From the NCBI RefSeq assembly GCF_003576645.1, contig NC_044920.1, positions 631,866 to 695,865 on the forward strand: a stretch of DNA of 64,000 nt, in the 5' to 3' direction. Of the stretch, positions 10,633-24,274 are shown in pieces. Under the pieces are notes generated by a model that searched no databases, was not told the DNA's origin, and saw only the letters and a list, made by a program, of their open reading frames with translations. The stretch's first letter is position 1. Each line of letters opens with the position of its first letter. The DNA comes from Ipomoea triloba. Its lineage: Eukaryota > Streptophyta > Magnoliopsida > Solanales > Convolvulaceae. The position numbers and the translations under genes are program-made.

Positions 10633-13040
10633 AAATATAATAAACTTACAATATACTAAAAAATAAACATGTATGTCAGTGGTTCATCTTGCAATGTGGA
10701 TCATGATGGAAATATACATCTTCTCAATCTTTACAGTATAAGCAGATTGCATCTAAAATGATCAACCTAGTTTACAGATATTGTAACTGTGAGTTGAAAG
10801 GTTTTGTTATGCTTAGAAGAGAAGAGTTTTGCAAGTTGTATGGTACGACGGTGGCAGTGCAAAACCCTAACCGACAAAGAACGTTAAAGACCACACAATA
10901 GGATCAAATGACCACTGTAACTTGAAAATTTTTACAAAACCAATCTTTACGTCTAGACTAATTTACTAATATGTGAATATAAACTTTTATATAATACTTT
11001 AATTTTTATATATAATTTCTAAAACTTTCTACAAATTGAAAAAAAAAATATTATTAACTCTTCAATACAAATTTTATGCCTTAGCTTTATAATAAATAAA
11101 TTAAATAAAGAATAAGAATTTATGTCTCAATCTAAACAATTAATTAACATTATCTTCTGTATTAACCTAAAGTGATTAAAGTTAGCTACTTTTCAACTGT
11201 GAAAATTATAATATCTTTTCCCTATGTCATTACTTCAAAATTCTGATTGCTTATCACAAATAGCTGTCTTCATTGCTATCCATATCAGCAAATCAGGTGT
11301 GATGTCTTCTGACTTTGCACCTACTTCCCTAGTTCCTACTACTTGTAATTCTTGTATTATTGTTGCAAGTAATCTGATATATAATTTAGTTGTATGAAGA
11401 ACCTAAATGGGTAAAACAAATCAAAAATGGAATTATTTGAATATAACGTGTTTAGTACATAGTATAAGTTGGGATTTTAAGACGGATTTCACACTAAATA
11501 ATGAGGAAGTACTAATGAGGTACTGATCCAGAAAAATCCCTTTCTTTAAAGGGTTAGTTGGCCTTTATAGCGTAGGGTGAGGGAGAGCACATATTGAATT
11601 CCTACAGTAAGTGTACGTGGCGCTTACATATAGCTCAATCAAGTCAGTTGTGTCAAGTGTCTATATTGAGTTGAACTTAAGTTGATGAGACATCTGAAAA
11701 AACACTTCACAAGTCATTTGTATGTCTAGGTGGGTAGTCAAGTTCTCGATCTAATAGGCTGAGAGCGCATTCCCGAGGTCGGACATGGTCAGGAATCGGC
11801 GTACATACTCTATATATCCTCATTAGTAAGTATTTACATATTTTAGTAAGACTGAAATATATACAATTAGAATTGCAATCGTTTAACCACAGAGCTTTGG
11901 AGTTTGGACTGTAAAGAGTGTCGAGTTGGAGAGTGAGTTGAATGTGACTGATTAAAAATATTGACCCTCACTTCCCTAAGGTTTGCACGAATTGGATAGC
12001 AATGCATGTTGATCACTTGGATCGGAATTCCATATTCGTATTTAATAAAAAGAGATGCATGGTGGTTTTGAGCATCAAGCCACACTTAAGCACTTGAATC
12101 CCTTTTCAAGATGTGCAAGATCATGAATATGGGACCAAGTGAATGCCCTAGACCATGAATTAATGTTCTAAAGATTGGGTCAGCTTATCCTAAACCATAT
12201 CCCATTTGATCATTTCTCTTCCATCTTATCCATTCCCCATTATGTCAATGTCAAAAGGATTAAATGCTATCTTATGGATAAACACCAAACATTTCAAATC
12301 CAGCCGACAAGTTCATGAAATTCAATATATAATACTACAATCAAACAAATTTATATAAACCTAAGATATAATATGAGAAAACAAAATTATCAAAAAAATA
12401 TATCTTCCCAACATCAATTGAATGAAACAAAATTCATAGCACAAAGGACAAGAACTACTTGTGTGAGTAATGCGTAAGATTTTCTCGTATAATATATATT
12501 ATATATTATGAATCTTAATTATGTTGCGCAGCAAATAGACTAGGCCCATTAAGTAGTTTAGTTGGATTGGATATTTATGATTAGTCTGTATTCCACCTGG
12601 ATACAACCCACCTAAAGTTGTACTAAGTAATATTTATACTGCTTAAAATAATACCAATACACCATCTAGTCAAAAGAAAACAAAACCAAAGTATCAGATT
12701 TACACAAATTTTACAAGGCAAAGTTGTGTAGTAGCTAGTAACAAATGTTGTCTTGAATACATTCCACAATAATACAACCCCCTGTATTTATATATCCAGG
12801 CATTCTCAAATTTCTGTTCCCATATATTTAGAACAATCCAAAGACCAAAACCCCTCTCAAAAGAAAAGAAAAAAAAAATGCAACAAATATTTATAACATA
12901 TCCCAGACCATAAAATTAAATTTAATAACAGTAAGGAAGAAAGAAAAAATTCTATGAACAAAGAAAGAACCCTTCCTTTCAGATGGAACTTGAAGCACCA
13001 GGAATCAATCAATCAAGCACAGGTGGTGATAGTGTTTCAA

Positions 13041-15381
13041 TCAGAGGGCTTTGGTCTTGGACCTGTAGAGAAGCTTCTTCCTTTTCGAGGTCTGGTTGTC
13101 GAACGTTAGCACGACCTTTCCAGCGCTCTCCGCCTTGTAGGTGTTGCCAATGATTGTCTCGTCGGCTGATCCAATCTTCCTCGATTTCTCTACTATGATG
13201 GTGTAGGCGCCTTCATCGGCTGGCACAAACTCCGCTCCATAGGAGATATCCCAGCCGACGACTCTAGCCTCCCAAACCAAAGTGCAATTCTACAAGTTCA
13301 ACGACTCCCGTTAATCATCATATGCAAAAACAAACTCCTAACTTGAACAAAAAACCGAGCTAATAAGCTGCAAAGATATGCACCGAGCTTTTTTATTACC
13401 TCGGTCACAGGCAATTCGATAGTATGCTTGCAGGTCGGCTTGATAGTGTCCTCTATTGCAGGGTCAGCAGTAGTAAACTCATAATCGCCTTCTCGGCTAA
13501 GGCCACCATATTGAACTGGCACTTGCTCGGGCGCAATGTACCTAAGTTTCCACGGTTTTTCAACAGAAAATTGTTAGGAAAACAGAGTATTTCACACATA
13601 ATAAACAGATAACCGAAAGAGCATATATACTAACTTGAAGAGTGTCTCAGCAGACTTCGAAGGGCCTGCAAACACAAACTTGCTCTTCGTCCTCGTGGTG
13701 AACAGAGCATTGATCATCCTATAGTAGGATGGGTACCACCAAGGAACATTGACGAACACCTTCATAGCAAAACAACACACACAATTCTTAATTCATACCA
13801 ATTTATAGTAAAGCACTAAAGCATCAACAAAATTCACAGACATAACAATCATATACAAGTTCATTTAATAATAAAGATTGAATCTTTAGATGGTGGCCCA
13901 TATATATCACCAAACCATAAAGCCTCAACACAATTTGAATGCACAACAATCATCATAATTAGTGTTAAATAATGATAAAGATTGAAACTTTTGCAGATCA
14001 AACCACATATCCTTGAAATAATAGTTTAAAGAGAGGAAAACCCAACCAAATTGGTTAGTGTTGTGGGCAACCTAGGCTGGTTTACTTTAACAGGTTTCCT
14101 CCTAACTAAAAAAAGGCTTAAAGATTCAAACTTTATGTAAGAAATTACCTGTTTGGCAACAAATTCAGGGTAATTGTCTTGGAGTAATTGGAGAGCCCTG
14201 TTGGTGGCCTGGCGGAGCTCTTTCTTGAAGAAGAAAAGGCCAGGGGAGTTCTTGAGATCAATGACCTGAACAAAGGTGCAAATCCCATCAGGGCTGAAGT
14301 CTAGGTTTCGGATTGATTTCTCCATGAATTGGATCCTCCATCGCAGGAATTTGTTGAGCTTTTCCTTGTCGGAAAAGGTGCTTTGGTACAATTCTTTGTC
14401 CTGAAACTCTCCGAACGAATTGTAGCAGATTGGGTGGCCTTCTTTGTCCACTCCGTGCATGTATACAACCTTGTCTAGGCCTTGACCCAGCTCGGATTCT
14501 TCTAGAAGCTCCTCGATTTTGAACTCTTTCCGCCATGCCACCACGCTTTTGAGCATCGTGAAGGCTTCCTTGACCTTGAAATCGCGTGCCCGGAGGAATT
14601 TGAGGAGAATCACGTCGCTCCGTTCGTCGGCGAGGAGGGGAATTCCCCAGATGGAAACCTCTTCCGGGACCGGTGGCGGGACTTCTTCGACGGCGCCGCA
14701 GTCTGCGGCGGCGTCGGCGGTGGCGGGATCTTCCGCCGGTGGGGCTGCGGCGGCTACTTCTACGATGGTTTCCTTGATTTCCTCCGCCGGGGGGGCGGCC
14801 TTTTCGTCGACGACGACCACCGCCGGTTCCGCCGGCGTCTCCTCCGTGGGCGGCGGCGGTGGCGGAGCCGGAGCGGCTTTCTCCTCCTCCTCCTCCTTGG
14901 GTGCTGTTTCTGGCTCCGGCACGGCGGCGCGTGGCTCCTCCGGCACGGCGGCGGGTGACTCCTCCGCCACCGCCGGAGCCTCAGTTTCCTTAGTCTCACT
15001 CTTTGGCTCTTCCTCGGCGGGTTTCTTCTCCTCCTCCTCCTTTGCCGGCGCCGCCGTCGGCGGCGGCGGAGGCGGAGCGGTAAACTCGTGCTTGTTCAAA
15101 GCCTCCTGAATCAACTGCTTAAACTCATCCAAAGCTTTCTTCTCCGGGTTGGGAAGCTCCTCCACCTTATTACTCTCCTCCTTAAACGACGTCGATTCTG
15201 CAACACCATTCTTCTCCTTCTCACCTTCCACCGCCGCTTCTCCGGCCGCCTCGGGTTCCGCCTCCTTCTCCACAACCGCCGGAGCCTCCGGCTTCTCCGC
15301 TACCGGCACATCGGAAACCACCACCTCCTCGGCAGCGGCCGCCGGCGCCTCCGCAGCTGGTGCTTTAGTTTCCTCAGCCAT
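13041..15381 (-). CDS. PATL: Patellin-type SEC14-GOLD protein
   Basis: Four exons (14149-15381, 13635-13759, 13400-13541, 13041-13289) encode 582 residues with all GT-AG introns in phase. Residues 1-240 form the acidic Ala/Pro/Glu-rich patellin tail with two six-proline runs and the conserved KKALDEFKQLIQEALNKHEF block (81-100). A CRAL-TRIO N region follows (about 243-300, LLKFLRARDFKVKEAF), then the SEC14 lipid-binding domain (about 305-480) and a C-terminal GOLD domain from about 485 (YIAPEQVPVQYGGL onward), ending in basic KRKKLLYRSKTKAL. Patellins bind phosphoinositides and act at the plasma membrane and growing cell plate in membrane trafficking and auxin-linked patterning. Length and order fit PATL3/PATL5-like members; the exact orthologue is not fixed. 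The GC-rich first exon creates long spurious frames on other strands. The start is the only ATG giving the acidic tail. Confidence 0.95.
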
Positions 15382-15915
15382 ATCAGATCAGTGAATTAAA
15401 ACCCAAATCAAATCAAAGAAAACCCAAGAAATTGAGAATTCTAAGAATTTTTTCTTTCTTTTTTTTTTTTTGGAAGAAAGAATTGAAGAAATTTGTGTCT
15501 GGAAAGAGCGGTTGAGGAGAAGGGTTAATATTGAGTGTCATATCGGGGGGGATGGGGTGGGGGGTGGGGTGTAACGTTCGGTTTGCCAGCTTGTCAGTGC
15601 AGTGGAAATGGGGTCCACCACTCCATTTCTATGTGAACGTTGGTGTGTAATCATTGAAACCCGAATCTTTCTAGTATTTCTTAGTTGGCCTCCATAATTA
15701 CTTTTCTTTTCCTTTTTAATCCACCTAATTTATCATATTTCCAAATCATTTTAATATTCCTTTAGAAAAATTCTAAGATGTTTTTTTTTTTTTTGAATAC
15801 TACTAACACTATTACAATGCATATCTGTTTATAACTATTTTCTCAACCTGTTGAAACGAAGCGTTTGATGTCATTGGACCACAAGGTCCTTGGCAAAATT
15901 CTAAGATGTTAATAA
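15382..15915. other. Patellin upstream region
   Basis: On the gene strand a pyrimidine/A-rich leader with an A13 run (15459-15471) precedes the ATG. A G-rich patch lies at about 15545-15575. No clear TATA box is seen. Beyond 15660 the sequence becomes ordinary AT-rich DNA. Confidence 0.4.
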
Positions 15916-16261
15916 GGTCATCTACACGCATGAAAGAATGGCAATTGCAAAATCTATCTAATTTTCTTCTTCTTTTTTCTTTTCTATTAATTGACGTGTA
16001 GCAATTCAGACAAAGCAGAATTGCAAATTATGCAACTGCCATGTCAGAATTGCAATTGGCCTGTTGAGAGCTTTTATATTTTTTATTATTACATTTTAAT
16101 TATTATTAATAAATATAATTTTTAATAAGTTAATGCGATAGTGCGGTTATTTTTGAAAGAGAAGAGATAATTGCATGGATGAAGAGTGAGTAATAAATAA
16201 TTACAAATTTTGTGATGTGACATTTTGAAAGTGATAGAATATTGCATGACTGTGGATAGCC
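15916..16261. mobile_element. Tourist-like (PIF/Harbinger) MITE
   Basis: The left end GGTCATCTACACGCATG is the imperfect inverted repeat of the right end CATGACTGTGGATAGCC. Both sides are flanked by TAA (15913-15915 and 16262-16264), the canonical Tourist target duplication. It is 346 bp and non-coding, about 0.5 kb upstream of the patellin ATG. Confidence 0.8.
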
Positions 16262-18895
16262 TAAACTTCATTAGCTTAGTGATGTTTTTCTATTAATTTT
16301 TTGTGAGCCCAACATCTACTTCATCATATACTATCTCACTCAATCTCAAAATCACTATCCATTAGTTTTAAGTTTTTTTTTTTCAGGTTTTTTATGTACT
16401 CACTATTTTACTCCACTAGGTTCTAACTATTTTACATAAACATATCTACAAGTAAATGATAATTATAAAATTAAAATTAAACTACTAATTGATTAAAAAT
16501 TAAAAATTAAAACAATATCGCATTAGATTGTGTTGGAGTAAAATTACACTGCTCAAATTTTTACTTCTTACTTTCTAACATATAATTCTTCTTATTATTA
16601 AGAAAAAAGAAAATAGTTATCGATTTTGTGATAAATAGTCATTAATTTTTTTTGTATATAAGGCAATAATATATAAAGATTGCATACTTTATTACATTAT
16701 ATCTCTTTATTTATTATTTTTGTCAAGTACATGTTTCATAAACCCGTCATATTAGATGTTGTAATTCATATTTTTATTGAGTAAGACTTCAAAGAAAAAA
16801 TAACATCGTTTCATTTATATCGACATAAATTCTCCTTATTATTTGTTAAATAAATTATCTGGTTGTATTATCTTTTTTTTTTAGTGCCGGTTGTGTTATC
16901 TATAATCCATTATTTGTTGTTTTGTTATTTAATGAAAAATGCCTCTCTTTTTTTCGTTGGTTTTCTCCACTTTCGTAATCATTAGCCGAATTGCAAAATC
17001 AAAGATTTTATTCCACGGCCAAGTCCAGCGGAAAACATGGTGGCATAGCAGTCATCAACCATTTTAAATTTAAATATTAATTTATTTAAAAAACCCAAGG
17101 AAATTTTTTAATTCAGGTGTACACAGAGTAAATCTCGTTCTTATGTAATAATTCACAAATCATAAAAGAAAATTAAATTGTCCATAAATTCACATAATAG
17201 ATAAGTTGCGATTTACCGCTGATGTGATGGAAAGAATATTCATAAAAATTAAATTTGTGATATTTCGATACGAGAATCATGTTTTTCGCACATTTGGCTT
17301 CTTTATAGAATCACCCATTAGTTTATTGACAAGTGTAATGAAGTCAGCATCCTCATCATTATACTAAGAGAACAGCCTGTCGTCAACTTAATCAAGACTA
17401 TGGTTTTTTTCTTTCTTTCAAAACTCCAACCATAATTCTTGGTCGACCATATTAATTTATTAGTTATGGAGTAATTAATTGTGAAACTAAAAATTGAATT
17501 CTTGAAATATATATACTTTTATCACGTGAATTGTATTAATTGAAAATTTAAAAATAAAGTAGATTAACGGATAAAACCAATTATAAATTAATACAATAGA
17601 AAATTAAAAAAAAATTGAAAATAAATATTGTATAAGTCTTGTAAATATAGGCTAATACCTCTAAAGTTGCAAGTTATTGGATTTTGATAAATTAAAACAA
17701 GTAGCACGGAAACATAAAGAGAGAAAAATGAAACGCAAGTAGCGTCAACCCTTTTACCATGGACTAAGATTCACAGTGTATTGTGGACGCTGATTTATGT
17801 ATGTATATTATGTTATGAGTTATTGTGTCTTATTTTATAAAATTATGTATCTTAATAGTATGGATTTTGTACTTGAAACAAATTAGTAATTGTGTCTTAT
17901 GTTATGAATTTATGTGTCTTGTATTGTGAAATTATGTGTCTATGAACACAAATTATGCACCTAAATCATATTTGAAAAATAAGTAAATACATATAACATG
18001 TATATATGTCTTGTGTTGTGATTTTTTGTGTCTTGTATTATAAAATTCTGTACCTTATTACGAGTATGAATTTTGTACATCGTCGTTTCGATACAAGGTT
18101 TATAATGTTATATGGACCATGTTCCATGATATAAATTGTATGTAGTTGTGTGCTCACGCATGTGTGTTTATAAATATTTTTCCTTTTAAATATGCAAAAT
18201 ATTTCTTGCCTACTATACATGTTTTAGAAAATGCATTATTGAATTTTATGAAAATAAGGAAATGATCCTGAAATGTTTTATGAAAATTTTATGAGTTTAT
18301 TATTAAGAGGAAATGTGTCTAAAATGCAAAAATGTTTTTCCCCCCTTAGAAATGATTTTAAAAATTTATTTTACCAATATAGGAAATTGGTTGACAAGGA
18401 AAACTTATGATCTACCTGTGCACTAGGTAAACTCCGCTCCTGTAAAATAGCTTGCAAATCACACATGAGAGGTAAACTGTACTAAAAAAATCATGTACAA
18501 CCAGATCAACGAGGAGAGTGTTGGCAATAATCAAACTTGTGACATTTAAGTACAAGAGTCAGATTCCACACATTCGATCACCTATTTCGGGGATTATAAA
18601 TTATTGTTGGTGTAAAGATTTGAGACGAGCCAAAGGATGATGCATTGTGAGAATTGGACTCAATAACGACTCCGAGATTCAATAGAGTGATTTTGAAATG
18701 AGTTCTACTACATTTACTTCATATATGTACTCCATATTTTTATTTCTTTACATTTACTCCCTAGCGTGGCAATGAATGGATAGTTATTTTCATCTTGTGG
18801 ATCCAATGAAAATATCAACATCAACATTTTGTGAGGGAGTACGTAAAAGTTGGGAGTAGAAGTAGTATTTTCATTTTGAAATTCATCACACTATA

Positions 18896-19193
18896 TGGCA
18901 AATTATACCATGGACCAGGATCTACCTTGCATTGTAGACCCTGGTCCAAAAATAACATTCAGATTTTATATGTGTAGTTGACACATTATGTATCTGCAGT
19001 TGATAGTTTCTATACTTGTAGCTATCATATTATGTGTCAGCAATTATCAAGTTATTTGTTTACATATACATAAATTGTTAACTGTACGTACAAAATGTGT
19101 TAATTAACTGAAGGTATAAAATTTTTGTATCAGAATTCACAATACACTATGAACCATAATGAACCATGGTTGGTGGTATAACAATTTTTGGAT
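18896..19193. mobile_element. Dispersed TIR-type repeat (ACCATGGAC family)
   Basis: It begins GGCAAATTATACCATGGACC and continues with a small hairpin, GATCTACC...TGCATTGTAGACCCTGGTCC. It ends with an inverted version, GAACCATGGTTGGTGGTATA. Related starts occur at 48703 and 52173, with more diverged ones near 3005 and 17757. Superfamily not determined. Confidence 0.5.
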
Positions 19194-19388
19194 GACATGG
19201 TTTTTTCCACCAACCACTATCAATGGATGTATACTAGGTAAACTTTGTTATTGTGTAATAGCTTGCAAACTGCACAATAGAAATAAAGCACACTAGGAAT
19301 ATTATGTGCGATGAGCTCGATCGATAACATGCTAGTAAGAATAAATTTTTTTTTTCTTTTTTGAGCATACAAAATTATTTTTTTCTAT

Positions 19389-19389
<1 letters not shown>

Positions 19390-19446
<57 letters not shown>
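19390..19446. repeat. (AT)n microsatellite
   Basis: About 28 AT units. Confidence 0.95.
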
Positions 19447-19451
<5 letters not shown>

Positions 19452-19889
19452 CACGCCATACAAACAACATTTTCCACTTGTTAATTCTATTTTTGGATTC
19501 TGAATTCGGTTTAATTTGTTGGATACAATTAACTAAAGATGAGAAACATGTTAATTAAAGCACAAAAATAACAGCTACATACCAAAAAAACAAAAGCACC
19601 AACATAGGTAAAAGACATTTTGCATATGTTATTTTGCTTCTTTTGATGTTTTTTTGTTTTGAAGTAGTCAAGTGGTGTATGTACTGAAAAGACATTTTTG
19701 TAGCTAGCATCAACTTTTGACTGCACAAGACGGCCTTTCTTTAATTAAGAATCATGTTAAAGTCAAGTGTAAACACTGGAAACTAATTGAAAATTTTCCC
19801 ACCTTATTTTCAATGGATTTCCATCGAATCCAATGCTTGTCTTTCTATTATTTGAAATCTCATTCCAGGTTTGGTTCAGGTTCGAAAGA

Positions 19890-20176
19890 ATTTTTTGTAT
19901 TTTTAGTCCCACAATGTAAATGTCCATTTTAATACTACTTAAAAGAGAAATTTTTTTCCAGCGAAAAATTGACGAAAAATATGCCGGATTTTTTTTTCCC
20001 GGCGAAAACTTGCCGAAAAATCTGCCGGATTTATTTTCCGGCGAGATGGTGATTGGAAAAGGACCATTTTTTGCAACAAAAATAATAGTCGTGGACCAAA
20101 ATTATAAAGTTTGAAAGTCGTGGACCAATTATGCAAGTACCACAATAGTCGTGGTACTAAAAATGCAAAGAATTCG
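19890..20176. mobile_element. Foldback element with TTTTTAGTNCCAC ends
   Basis: Left AATTTTTTGTATTTTTAGTC and right (reverse complement) AATTCTTTGCATTTTTAGTA form terminal inverted repeats. The centre has three imperfect repeats of GAAAAATNTGCCGGATTT followed by TTCCGGCGA. Related GTCGTGGACCA words recur near the right end. No target duplication was resolved. Confidence 0.55.
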
Positions 20177-20533
20177 TTCATGAAATATGATATTATCTTA
20201 GGACATTCTCAGTAATACTTTTTTATTGATTTTTGTAGGACCAAAATTGATGTAGAAGTGATCAAAGAGGAAGGGGAGAGAGAAGTTAAAATGAACTTGC
20301 AGAAAGTTGATTTTTTTCTCAAAGTGGACCCTACCAAAAGAATATTCTTTTTTAAAATAAACTACTGCTGGGGCGCGTTAAGCACACCGGCAGCAACAAG
20401 ATGCAACCGTTAGGCGCGTTGAGGGTTTGCTCAAAAACCATTCAAAAAAATAACTGGCGACCACTCTGTTTTATTTTATCTTTACTTTTTCTTTTAATTC
20501 TGGCAATATGGCCGCGGTTTGCTCTTAGATAAT

Positions 20534-21587
20534 GGGGATAATAGTCAAATAAATCCTTAAAATATACTTAAAGCTCATTAGTCTATAAAAATCTCCAATT
20601 AAACCCTTCAATTCATCAAATTAGTGCAATCCAACCTATTAGCATATATTCCCAATAAATTTTTGGTTAAACATGACAAATCATCATTGATGTTGCCAAC
20701 TGTCATTAGCGATGTCACGACGGTCATTGTGAACTTCTTATACAAAAAGGTGATAGTCGTTGCCACAACGATGTTTTTGCCTCCTTCCATTTTTAAAGGG
20801 GGCAAAGTCACCTCCTTCTAGATTGGAAGGAGGCAAGACGTCGCATCCTTCCAATTAATTTAGAAGGAGGTTGAAGCCAACGACGTTTCGCCTCCTTTCA
20901 TATCGGAAGGAGGCTGTAAATAATGTAGTCGGCAATAGTCAAAATAAAAAAGATTAAATCAATATTTTTTTATTTTTAATGGTAACATGTTGGTTACTGG
21001 TAAATTGAGTTTAATTGCATAATATTAAAGAGTTCAAGTGTGTAATTGAAGCTTTTTAAATTTAAAGGGGCTAATTATTTTTGGAAAAAGTGTCAAATAG
21101 GCCACTGAACTTGTCGCTTTTGTGCAATTGGGCCATTTAACTTAAAAAGTGTGCAATTCAACCATCAAACAAGCAAAATTTGTGCAATTGGACCATTTTT
21201 ACAAAAATTTTCTGGTAAAATTCAATTATATTACTAACATATATGTATTAAGAGTGGCATTTTCTTCTACCATACTAGTTGGGAGTCAACATTGAAATGT
21301 TTTTAATTCAATTTGAGTTAAAAACATTTCAATGTTGACTCCCAACTAGTATGGTAGAAGAAAATGTCACTCTTAATACATATATGTTAGTAATATAATT
21401 GAATTTTACCAGAAAATTTTTGTAAAAATGGTCCAATTGCACAAATTTTGCTTGTTTGATGGTTGAATTGCACACTTTTTAAGTTCAATGGCCCAATTGC
21501 ACAAAAACGACAAGTTCAGTGGCCTATTTGACACTTTTTCCATTATTTTTTCATAAAAAATTGAATGGTCTATTTGACCATTTCCCC
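20534..21587. mobile_element. MULE-like MITE (outer), hosting a nested MITE
   Basis: The left end GGGGATAATAGTCAAATAAA and the right end (reverse complement) GGGGAAATGGTCAAATAGAC form imperfect terminal inverted repeats. Flanks TAGATAAT (20526-20533) and TACATAAT (21588-21595) differ at one base, consistent with an old 8-9-bp duplication. The interior has several short CCTCCTTC/GAAGGAGG hairpins (20778-20915). The element is split by the younger insertion at 21083-21541. Confidence 0.55.
21083..21541. mobile_element. MULE-like foldback MITE, near-perfect hairpin
   Basis: Arms 21083-21306 and 21318-21541 are inverted copies that differ at only three positions over 224 bp, around an 11-bp loop. 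The ends read GGAAAAAGTGTCAAATAGGC. A perfect 9-bp duplication, ATTATTTTT, flanks it (21074-21082 and 21542-21550), the length typical of Mutator-like elements. The low arm divergence points to recent insertion. Confidence 0.9.
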
Positions 21588-22202
21588 TACATAATATAAT
21601 TACTTTTTGAGAGATAATGTGAATTTTTAAGAATATAAAATTACATTATATAAGAGAGAATTCAGGTGAAAACATCTTCATGTAAAAAGTGAGCACATAT
21701 CCACACTTGTAATGTACTCATAAAATGATGTCCTGTTTATATGCTATAAATATTCGTTTTAGCATGTCGATTTTATAACTTTGAGGTTATATCCATGACA
21801 AAACAATAATATTATAATAAAAAACTATGGAATAACCGTTGGAGCATTGTTTGTGTTAAGGAAAAGTAATTACGCAGTAATTAATTCGTGTCTTGGATTA
21901 TTATCCCTAATTACCAAACAGACAACATAGAGGATTAGAGGAGGACCACATGGGTAACGGTCTTTGTTGCTTGTCGCCAAATAAAACAGTACATGTGCGT
22001 AATTAGCAAAGTAGAAATCAGACATTAAAATAGTCAATTTACTATTTTGTCTGCGGGTATAAGCTTAGTAGTGTAGACCTATACCAAACTTCAAGTCGGA
22101 TTATTGGACCCTAAGCCCATCACATTTTTCTTCAACGAGATTACCGCCATTGATTGGTTACTCGTTTTCACTAATAATCATTATCTCTTATAAAATAACT
22201 TG

Positions 22203-22320
22203 GAGGGTGTAGTTGAGTGGAAATAGACTCATTCATCCTTAACAAAAAATCAAGGATTTGATCCTTAAAATGAGATTAATTTAGTCTTAAAAAAGAAGAT
22301 AGAGTGGGGGAAATATATTT
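22203..22320 (+). mobile_element. tRNA-derived SINE-like element
   Basis: GGGTGTAGTTGAGTGG (box A-like) is followed about 40 bp later by AAGGATTTGATCC (box B-like), then an A/G-rich body. No cloverleaf pairing supports a tRNA gene. Confidence 0.45.
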
Positions 22321-23766
22321 TTGTACTTGAAGATTAGGAGTTCAGTTCTGACCTAAACCTTCTCGTCGAGCTCATACAAGATTTTCCTTGTTCAGTTTAC
22401 CTTTATTGCGTAGTTTGCAAATTATTACATAAGAGTAAAATTTACCAAGTACACACTCTCAAGTAGTAATTACGAGTTTTTCTTGTCACTAAAAAAACTA
22501 ATTTAGTTAAGTTTACAAATAACAACAGTACAGAATCAGAATGAAGAGTACACTTTCCATCCCTGTCTTGTTTCCCGTCCCCAATCAACTAAAGATTGTT
22601 GGAGAACTTGTATGTTGCATTAGAAGACAACCTCTAGTTCTCCTTTCTCATTAAACGAGAGATATTCATACAAGGTTAGTCACACTCTTCTAAGAGTGAT
22701 TTTGGAAAGTTATTATTATCATCCATCCCTATCTAATACATTATCATAACTTACATGTAATCATGCCTTAGAACATGACTGATTAACTTCCCTCAGAGTT
22801 ATTTGCTCCTACCAACCAGTGCGGTCATTTCTATCTCCCTCCTACTCATTGACTTTTGTCCGGATATGAGCTGGTTTGTTTAAGCCTTCATTAGCTTGGA
22901 TCTTCTTTAGGTCCTCCTTCTTCCTTAGCTTAGGTTGGGGTGACCCTATTATTATTATTTTGGTTCGAAGAAGGACCTCCATCGAGTTGAATGAATGTCA
23001 TCTCTAATTGAGTCTCATTCTGTCATTCAAGACAATTTTACAGAACTTTCTTCAAATACACGTGTGTGACGGTGCGTGCACACACGTGTCATAAATTATG
23101 TTAGATATAAAATACAATAAAATTACACGTATTTCAAAAGACTTATTTTTAAATTGGATACAATTATATAAACTTATGTTTTTGGAGGTTTTTAAATCCA
23201 AATGAATTCAAATTATTAACAAATAATTCATAATTAATCTTGTAACTTAGTGTGATTTCTCCTACGTCTAATCTGATTGTGGTTTAGCAACCAATCAACT
23301 ATAGCACGTACAAATGACATCAAGTTGATAAGTTCTTGTAGCCCTACCATTTTGGACTGACTTTAAATCGTCATGTCTGTCCCCTAGTTAATGATGCTCT
23401 CTCTGTTACCAATTTGTGTATGATAAGTCATCATAGCAATGATAATTACAAGAATTGAGTGAATATAATAGTGCCCTGGCCTTTACTTTTTGCTGTTTTC
23501 TATTTTCAAAACAAATTAAAAATTACACTACAATGTAAACTATGTCATGATTTAAAAATATTTAAAAAGTATTTAAGTTACAAATTAGATTGAAATAGTA
23601 CTAAAAATACAAATTATGTAATAGTTATTTATCTTTTAAAAAGATTATATATGCACTTAGCTTTATTTTTCTTCCCAAACTTCACCTTTTTGTGACCAGT
23701 TGAACTGCCCATGCATGCTTAGCTTTATTTTTAAATAAGGTGCATGCATGGTGCGCAATAGTTCAT

Positions 23767-24274
23767 TGATAGTGTAAATATTCTCGAGTATATGTATTAG
23801 TATTGATTGTGTATAACTTGGGTATATTAGCTTGGATAATTAAGACCGAAGGTCGGAGGTTTCCAAGTGCGTAATTACTCTTATTAGAGAGAATGGGAAA
23901 TAAGTTTCTTCTGTAAGCATTTAGTGTGGTATTTATAGGAGATTGGAGGGGACAAATGCTAGGAGGCCGACATGTACGGCATGTGTCCTTTATGCACTCA
24001 ACGGTCTCAGAGGCTAAGGAGAGGCTTCCACGTATACCGGAACATATGACTATCGGGCTCGGTTCGAGCGTTATTGTCATGTTCACCTTTAAGGGCTTAT
24101 CACATGGGCTCGGGGCCTAGCCAAGCATTCGGGTCGAGACCGATCATAAATGACTAAGAGCCCAATCTTCAAGTCGGGTCGGTTGAGTACACTCGTCATG
24201 TCAGACTAGGTCGGGAAAAGATCACTACGCATGTAGTCAGATCTTATCAGGTGCTCAGTATACATGGGCCTACA
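23767..24274 (-). mobile_element. LTR-like block (possible solo LTR)
   Basis: Read on the minus strand it runs TGTAGGCCCATG ... CACTATCA, so it has TG...CA ends. It contains TCCTATAAAT (about 23931-23940), a TATA box in the position expected of an LTR, and GC content above its surroundings. No internal gag/pol, primer-binding site or 5-bp target duplication was found, so the ends are uncertain. Confidence 0.4.

Larger units (their letters stand above)
9683..13040. other. Intergenic, repeat-derived
   Basis: No gene is supported. It holds a foldback element (9853-10056), an (AT)n tract (10586-10630) and an LTR-like block at about 11500-11840 (pyrimidine/purine-rich, with TCGATCT, CCCGAGGTCGG and a TATATATCC stretch). 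The rest is AT-rich sequence. The last few hundred bases before 13041 should contain the patellin 3' UTR. Confidence 0.5.

Noticed and set aside
14519..15109. Long plus-strand open frame (196 codons) and several others opposite patellin exon 1
   Set aside because: Shadows of the GC-rich, Ala/Glu/Pro-biased first exon of the patellin gene; Ser/Gly low-complexity translations with no domain.
23763..24120. Open frames of 107 and 64 codons
   Set aside because: Both lie in the LTR-like block, overlap on opposite strands and show no domain.
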